A DNA stretch of 49,102 nt from Oscillatoria sp. (GTDB lineage Bacteria > Cyanobacteriota > Cyanobacteriia > Cyanobacteriales > Laspinemataceae), in assembly GCA_011390515.1 (NCBI GenBank), contig JAABSJ010000017.1, forward strand, positions 1 to 49,102. The letters are read 5' to 3'. The translations under genes and the position numbers were made by a program. Of the stretch, positions 44,668 to 49,102 are shown piece after piece (position 1 is the first letter of the stretch; every line of letters starts with the position of its first letter). The notes beneath the pieces are model-generated. The model made no database searches, was not told the origin of the DNA, and saw only the letters and a program-made list of their open reading frames with translations.

Positions 44668-45018
44668 TTACTGAACAACGAGCTTAACGTTAGCGTTTTG
44701 CAGACCGGGACGACGAACTTCATTGAGAGTCTTATTAACCGCGTACTTCTGGTTAATAGCGTTGATCAGTTCGGTCTGGTTGTGCTTCTTAGCAACACCC
44801 CACAGGTCAGCGATCAAGTCGTAGGTGCCGTCGCTGTTGCGAGACCAGCCCAGATCATATTCGCCTTCGAGAACTGCAACCAAGTCGGAACGAACACGCT
44901 GGCCATTGTAACCACGAACGTCCGCATCGGATTTAACGCTGATGCCTAAGTCACGCAAAGAAGTCTTGAGGATCTCGGCATCGGTGATTTTTGTACGGAG
45001 AGTGCTAAAGTGAGACAT
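44668..45018 (-). CDS. ycf35: Ycf35 / DUF1257 protein
   Basis: Conserved protein of 116 residues found in cyanobacteria and red-lineage plastids (DUF1257). It starts MSHFSTLRTKITD and has the core RSDLVAVLEGEYDLGWSRNS and YAVNKTLNEVRRPG. Function is unknown. GGAGGAAATCC precedes ATG 45018. It is downstream of ycf46 on the same strand, a neighbouring pair also seen in other cyanobacteria from memory; the gap of 136 bases contains two hairpins. Confidence 0.95.
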   Translation of the reverse strand: MSHFSTLRTKITDAEILKTSLRDLGISVKSDADVRGYNGQRVRSDLVAVLEGEYDLGWSRNSDGTYDLIADLWGVAKKHNQTELINAINQKYAVNKTLNEVRRPGLQNANVKLVVQ

Positions 45019-45098
45019 TGGATTTCCTCCAGTAAGATAGTTAAAGAAACGACAACATTTGGGTTTGAAGGGAACCGCGATAGCGGTTTTCGGACACT

Positions 45099-45147
45099 GC
45101 TAACCCGATATATGTGGGTTAGCCTTTGCTCCTGGAAAATCCAGGAG
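45099..45147 (-). promoter_or_regulatory. Two intercistronic hairpins between ycf46 and ycf35
   Basis: CTCCTGG-loop-CCAGGAG (45129-45147) and GCTAACCC-loop-GGGTTAGC (45099-45123) stand in tandem after ycf46. Neither is followed by a T run, so they look more like mRNA processing or stability elements than terminators. The GGGTTAGC arm also resembles one arm of the ycf35 terminator. Confidence 0.6.
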
Positions 45148-45154
45148 AAAGCCT

Positions 45155-46663
45155 TTAGAACTCCATGCGCTGGTATTCAGCGACGGAAGAAGCAGCTGGT
45201 CTCGCTCGCTGTCTGGCCCAATCTCTCAGGGCAGAGACCTGTTCGGTCATGGTCTTCGACAGCGGTAGCGTAGACTTAATCGAGGCGATGATGTCTAGCT
45301 GCGTAAATTCTCTGTCTTGAGCAAACGCCTCGTACATAGCTGCAATCACAGCTTGTTCGATTTCTGCCCCGGAAAATCCATCCGAGACTTTCGCCAATTG
45401 CTCGATATCGAAGCGATCGATTTCTCGACGCCGTTTGCTCAAGTGAATCTTAAAAATATCTTGCCGTTCTTCGTTGTTAGGAAGGTCAACGAAGAAGATT
45501 TCGTCAAATCGTCCCTTTCTCAGGAACTCGCCCGGTAGGCGTTCGACACGGTTGGCTGTAGCCATCACGAACACGGGGGAGGTTTTTTCTTGCATCCAGG
45601 TTAGGAAGGAACCAAAGATGCGACTAGATGTGCCTCCATCGGAGTCCGATGATCCACCGCTTCCACCAAATGCTTTATCTAATTCATCGATAAATAGTAG
45701 CACAGGGGAAATGGATTCGGCTGTTTTCAAGGCGTTGCGAAGGTTGGCTTCCGATCGCCCCACCATTGAACCGTCATATACACGACCCATGTCCAATCGG
45801 AGTAAGGGTAAACCCCATAGGCGGGCCGTCGTTTTGGCAATCATTGACTTGCCACAACCCGGAACCCCGAGAATTAACATTCCTTTCGGTTGAGGTAAAC
45901 CATATTCTCGCGCCCTTTCCGTAAAGGCATTGGACCTTTGTCTCAGCCAGCGTTTCAGTTCTTCCAAACCGCCGACGGAATCTAGGGTTTCGTCCTCTTC
46001 TATATAATCGAGAATCCCATTGCGTCGAATGAGTTGTTTTTTCTCGGATAGAACGATTTCTACTTCAGATTCGGTCAGTTTTCCACTGGTGACTTGGGCT
46101 TTGCGATAGACTTTTTCGGCTTCATCTCGCGTCAGACCTAGAGCGGCTTTTAAAAGTTTTTCCCGCGTTTCAGTCGTGATTTTGCGAGTGCGACTCGTCT
46201 CTAGTTGCTGGGATAGCACCTGATTGAGTTCGGCCAAGTCTGGCAGAGCAAAGTCAATGACGACGACTTCTTTCTCAAGCTCGATGGGAACTTGCTGGAG
46301 CGGTGACATGAGGATGATCGCTTTTTGGGTGCCTTTAAAGCTGGCGATCGCATCTCTCAACCACCGAGTAGTCGCTGGAGAATCGATAAAGGGATGCAAA
46401 TCTTTGAAGATAAACAAACCTGGCTCGCGTTGCCGTACCACCCACTCAATAGCCGCTTCTGGCGACACAGTATTGTGTTGGGTAACGTTGCGGGGTTGAC
46501 CATACTCCACGATCCCGTGCGTTACAGTCCAGATAAAGACTTTACGCTGGGGCTTGATCTGAGCAATCGTTGCGATCGCCTGCTCGGCCCGTTCTTCCTC
46601 GGAGGTCACGAGGTAGATTAAAGGATATTGAGCTTGGACTAAGATATTGAGCTCTTCTTTCAT
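45155..46663 (-). CDS. ycf46: Ycf46-type AAA ATPase
   Basis: AAA+ ATPase of 502 residues conserved in cyanobacteria and some plastids. The N-terminal domain (about 1-230) is specific to Ycf46 (NILVQAQYPLIYLVTSEEER). The AAA module has Walker A GVPGCGKSMIAK, Walker B VLLFIDELDKAF, arginine-finger region FLRKGRFDEIFF, and the sensor/lid region SGAEIEQAVIAAMYEA. In Synechocystis a homologue has been linked to CO2 utilisation; the substrate is not settled. ATG 46663 is chosen over 46669 for spacing to AAGG. An RHH gene lies 106 bases upstream. Confidence 0.94.
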   Translation of the reverse strand: MKEELNILVQAQYPLIYLVTSEEERAEQAIATIAQIKPQRKVFIWTVTHGIVEYGQPRNVTQHNTVSPEAAIEWVVRQREPGLFIFKDLHPFIDSPATTRWLRDAIASFKGTQKAIILMSPLQQVPIELEKEVVVIDFALPDLAELNQVLSQQLETSRTRKITTETREKLLKAALGLTRDEAEKVYRKAQVTSGKLTESEVEIVLSEKKQLIRRNGILDYIEEDETLDSVGGLEELKRWLRQRSNAFTERAREYGLPQPKGMLILGVPGCGKSMIAKTTARLWGLPLLRLDMGRVYDGSMVGRSEANLRNALKTAESISPVLLFIDELDKAFGGSGGSSDSDGGTSSRIFGSFLTWMQEKTSPVFVMATANRVERLPGEFLRKGRFDEIFFVDLPNNEERQDIFKIHLSKRRREIDRFDIEQLAKVSDGFSGAEIEQAVIAAMYEAFAQDREFTQLDIIASIKSTLPLSKTMTEQVSALRDWARQRARPAASSVAEYQRMEF

Positions 46664-46769
46664 GACCATCGACCTTCTACAAACGGTGCCAACAATATTG
46701 CTAGATCTTTATTGCCCCTGGGTTTAGATGCGGAGCATTAAATTTACTTCCCGGTGGAAGTGTTTGGGT

Positions 46770-47120
46770 TTAGCAGGGAACGAGTTGTTCCTCACCTTGT
46801 TGATCAGTGTTCGCGGTGACCGCTGGCACTTTCTCAACTGTCAACCCTTCGTCAGCCAATACGCTCGGCTGGTTTTTGAGGGATACCATTTCTCCATCGC
46901 GCATCACGATTGAGCTGGTGCAGTCGGGACAGTTATAGACCCTATGGGTGCGCCCGTGGAATGACTCTAGTTCGTCTACCACGCCGGGGTGAGTCAGGTA
47001 AAAATCTATGGCTCGTTCGGCAATGGTTGACATTGGCTCGGAGTCTACTGCGGCTCGTATTTTGAGCTGGCGATGCAGTTCTGGTGGCAGATACAATGTA
47101 ACCTTTTGCTTATCTTGCAT
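46770..47120 (-). CDS. RHH DNA-binding protein with zinc-knuckle-like Cys pair
   Basis: Protein of 116 residues. The N terminus (KVTLYLPPELHRQLKIRAAV, then MSTIAERAIDFYL) is a ribbon-helix-helix DNA-binding fold. A single CPDC pair at about residue 64-67 follows, then MRDGEMVSLKNQPSV and a polar tail. It lies just upstream of ycf46 on the same strand and may regulate that cluster. With only one Cys pair, zinc binding would need a dimer or other ligands. There is no toxin partner next to it. Confidence 0.82.
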   Translation of the reverse strand: MQDKQKVTLYLPPELHRQLKIRAAVDSEPMSTIAERAIDFYLTHPGVVDELESFHGRTHRVYNCPDCTSSIVMRDGEMVSLKNQPSVLADEGLTVEKVPAVTANTDQQGEEQLVPC

Positions 47121-47578
47121 AGGACGCTGAATTGATTTACCCGGGTATGTGAACCATGTTAGCGATTCATTTCCAGACTGTCAAGATGCTAAACCACTTT
47201 AACGGCACTATTGTAATATTTCGTTACAATTGACCCTAAAAATCCAGCCGAATCGAGAGCTGATTTTACCCGGTTTTACGCTATTAGTAGAGATAAGAGT
47301 CAGGGTTAATACTAGATGTAGTGTCAACAACCTTGATGTCGGGGAATGCGGTTATGGGAGGCGATCGGGCTTCAAAATCGGGGTTAAGAGGATCCAATTC
47401 GCCTAATAGAGGATCCATTCCCAGCCATTGAGCCAGAATGGAGACCCCACTAACCCGAGGAAAACAAGAAAATAGGGAGCCAGATTTTAGTACAGGCTCC
47501 CTTGGGCAGAAAGTCAGCGTCATATTATTGAAGCTTGGCTCTGCTATGTCGCGTTCATTCCGTATCCCTGGCTTACCC
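47121..47578. other. Intergenic region with a doubtful 79-codon frame
   Basis: A 458-base gap between two leftward genes. It is AT-rich at 47150-47290 (CACTATTGTAATATTTCGTTAC). A 79-codon minus frame (47284-47523) has no ribosome binding site or recognisable motif, and the hairpin GGGAGCC...GGCTCCC (47477-47503) overlaps it. I do not call a gene. Confidence 0.4.
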
Positions 47579-48442
47579 TCAGACTGATGACACCATTCTA
47601 TCGGTGCTGGGACCTTCTAAATGCCCTAATTGACGAGTGATGGACTGGGTAGGTCCAAGTTGCGTCACCCGGAAAGACAGTTGCTGAGTATCCTCTACAG
47701 CCATAATCCGCTCCCAGGTTTTGCGATCGCCAAACCATGTGAATCCAGCTTCTTTGGCTAAATCTTTATCGTGAAACGAAACCAGAGCCTTGAAGCGTGC
47801 TTTGGGCCTCAAGGTTCGTTCAAACATGGGTAATAAATTTTCCATGCGGTCAAACAGTGCGGCAATCAAATCGCAGTCCGTTAGTGCTCGATGTGCTGTA
47901 GATACTCCAATATCATGTGCCAGAGCTAAATTGACGAGGGACTGACCGGGCCGAGTTTGGTTGGGCCATTCAAAGTCATGACAGGTGCAAACCCAGGAGA
48001 GGGCCTGACCGTTGACATTTAATAAGGTGGGAATTGAGATTTGGTCATTTCTGGGAAGGCCAAACCATTTTTTATCAAACTCGGCATTGTGTGCCACCGC
48101 TAATTCAGCCTCTTGGGCCATAGCGGTCAGCATCAACAACCCTCTCTGGGTTTGTTCAGGGGTGATATCGCGTAATGCGGTTTCTTTAATCCGGTTGATC
48201 CGCTGCGCTGGATTGCTAGGGGCGGGGAGGAGAGTGGAGTATTTCTGGAGAGCCGTCTGATGTTTAACAGAATAAAGGATTGCTCCTATCTCAATGACTT
48301 GTCCTCGTTGAATCTCCAAAGCGGTTGTCTCAGTATCCACAATCAAAACCCGATCCAGGGGTGGCTCCTGCATCGGGTTTTGATTTGGGGTAGCTTGAAT
48401 CGTTGTGGTCTCTGGGGTTTGAGGATTTTGGATTCGGGACAT
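47579..48442 (-). CDS. DEDDh 3'-5' exonuclease
   Basis: DnaQ/RNase T-like exonuclease of 287 residues. Motifs are LIVDTETT (ExoI), AVAHNAEFDKKW (ExoII) and TAHRALTDCDLIAALF (ExoIII, DEDDh His). A C-terminal extension (ALVSFHDKDLAKEAGFTWFG, then RKTWERIM) is common in cyanobacterial members. An N-terminal Pro/Gln-rich 30 residues are probably disordered. It may act in DNA repair or processing. The frame opens with TTG 48454, but ATG 48442 has GAGG upstream. It is divergent from the P-loop ATPase at the window edge. Confidence 0.9.
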   Translation of the reverse strand: MSRIQNPQTPETTTIQATPNQNPMQEPPLDRVLIVDTETTALEIQRGQVIEIGAILYSVKHQTALQKYSTLLPAPSNPAQRINRIKETALRDITPEQTQRGLLMLTAMAQEAELAVAHNAEFDKKWFGLPRNDQISIPTLLNVNGQALSWVCTCHDFEWPNQTRPGQSLVNLALAHDIGVSTAHRALTDCDLIAALFDRMENLLPMFERTLRPKARFKALVSFHDKDLAKEAGFTWFGDRKTWERIMAVEDTQQLSFRVTQLGPTQSITRQLGHLEGPSTDRMVSSV

Positions 48443-48457
48443 AGGGCCTCGCAAAAT

Positions 48458-48479
48458 TTGTTGTTTAGATAGACAACAA
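48458..48479. promoter_or_regulatory. Palindromic operator-like site
   Basis: TTGTTGT, an eight-base spacer, and ACAACAA form a perfect inverted repeat 16 bases upstream of the exonuclease start. Related GACAAC/ACAACA words recur at 48509-48535. It lies in the divergent promoter region shared with the ATPase gene and could bind a repressor. Confidence 0.45.
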
Positions 48480-48675
48480 CCACTCTAGCAACTGTGGTCT
48501 AAATTGACAACCTGTGGCATAATCAAACAACAAAGTCAGGAAGCGTTGCCTAAGGTATGACCCCAAGGGGCGCTGGGCAAATGCCGAAATTTAGAAGGCG
48601 TTGCTAAGTTGCTAATAAGGTGACCTCGTTTCGGCACAATAGAGAAAGGACAGGTGGAATTGAGGAGGTAACGGG

Positions 48676-49102
48676 ATGTTGGGTCTAACCTTACGCAAAG
48701 AGTTTCAGGGGAAGCGGCTTGAGGGAACGGCGATTGAGCTGACCAAGAATAACAATAAAGGGGCCACCCAGATTTCTGCTGAAGAATTTCTGGAAATTAC
48801 ATATCCTTCCGGCGATCTACTCAAAGCGCTGGAAGCCATTGGGCCGGATCAGGGCCGTCCTATTGTGCTGATGGGCGATCGCGGTCAAGGGAAATCTCAC
48901 CTGATGGCGGCCCTATACCATGCCGTTACCAACCCCAAAGCCACAAAGGCTTGGTTGCAGCATTGGTATGAGCGATTTAATAATACGCAAATTTCTAATC
49001 AAATTTCTAATATAGAACTGCGGACCGGAATGACTGTGATTAGCGAAAGCCTACACCGTCAGCAATGTAAATTTTTATGGGATTTACTCTTTGATCGCCA
49101 TC
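48676..49102 (+). CDS. P-loop ATPase, DUF499-like, truncated by window edge
   Basis: The first 142 codons of a gene that runs off the window. It starts MLGLTLRKEFQGKRLE and has a Walker A motif in VLMGDRGQGKSHLMAALYHA. The layout EEFLEITYPSGDLLKALEAI, ending in the P-loop and ALYHA, resembles DUF499-type ATPases, which often belong to phage-defence clusters with methyltransferases; this is by memory of the pattern. GGAGGT seven bases before the ATG is the strongest ribosome binding site in the area. The rest of the protein and partner genes are outside. Confidence 0.75.
   Translation, partial: MLGLTLRKEFQGKRLEGTAIELTKNNNKGATQISAEEFLEITYPSGDLLKALEAIGPDQGRPIVLMGDRGQGKSHLMAALYHAVTNPKATKAWLQHWYERFNNTQISNQISNIELRTGMTVISESLHRQQCKFLWDLLFDRH

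Noticed and set aside
47284..47523. 79-codon minus-strand frame
   Set aside because: No ribosome binding site, no recognisable motif, and a hairpin inside it. It could be a small protein, but I cannot support it.

Overview
The window comes from a cyanobacterium. It carries psbU, btpA, ycf35, ycf46, a TIGR02450-type Trp-rich protein, a DUF3120 membrane protein and a DUF512 Fe-S protein, which are cyanobacterial or plastid-lineage genes. The HIP1 octamer GCGATCGC is scattered throughout. Large multidomain signalling proteins and many fold-back repeats suggest a filamentous, Oscillatoria-like lineage (inference). I saw no rRNA, tRNA, CRISPR array or intact insertion sequence.

Left end (24-4061, minus strand): a compact operon for a eukaryote-like ubiquitin-type conjugation pathway. 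In transcription order it encodes an E1 adenylating enzyme with a C-terminal zinc ribbon, an 81-residue ubiquitin-like protein that already ends in glycine, an E2 with the HPN...Cys active site, a JAMM isopeptidase with one transmembrane helix, and a two-helix membrane protein with a Cys/His cluster. No nucleotide cyclase is present, so it is not CBASS. A single small modifier, a membrane-anchored JAMM enzyme and the extra membrane protein distinguish it from the described Bil operons. It is the best candidate in the window for an under-described system. Divergent from it lies a fusion of a conflict-type HTH domain, pentapeptide repeats and a nuclease-like domain (4754-5572).

Middle left (5643-17026): scpB, an orphan ABC ATPase, a Trp-rich protein, a rhomboid protease, an S9 peptidase, a 48-residue ribbon-helix-helix protein, and a PadR - adaptor - RND efflux operon. 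The adaptor has 26-residue repeats in both arms of its coiled-coil hairpin, and a perfect dyad adjoins the PadR start codon.

A small island (about 17387-20757) is bracketed by two direct-repeat copies of a PadR 5' end / DUF512 3' end junction, so those genes were probably adjacent once. The island holds a metallophosphoesterase, gene remnants and an LEA-like glycine-zipper protein with tandem duplications in its coding region and promoter.

Right half (21005-49102): DUF512 protein, a 1801-residue Ser/Thr kinase - ATPase - GAF - histidine kinase, uppP, DUF3120, an FHA-adenylate cyclase, psbU, nadB, a CHASE2-PAS-GGDEF cyclase, a VKOR-thioredoxin fusion, btpA, a candidate small RNA with its own promoter and terminator, a DUF58 protein, an inositol-phosphatase family enzyme, a PH-like/TPR membrane protein, the ycf35-ycf46 pair with an RHH protein, a DEDDh exonuclease, and an edge-truncated P-loop ATPase reminiscent of DUF499 defence ATPases.
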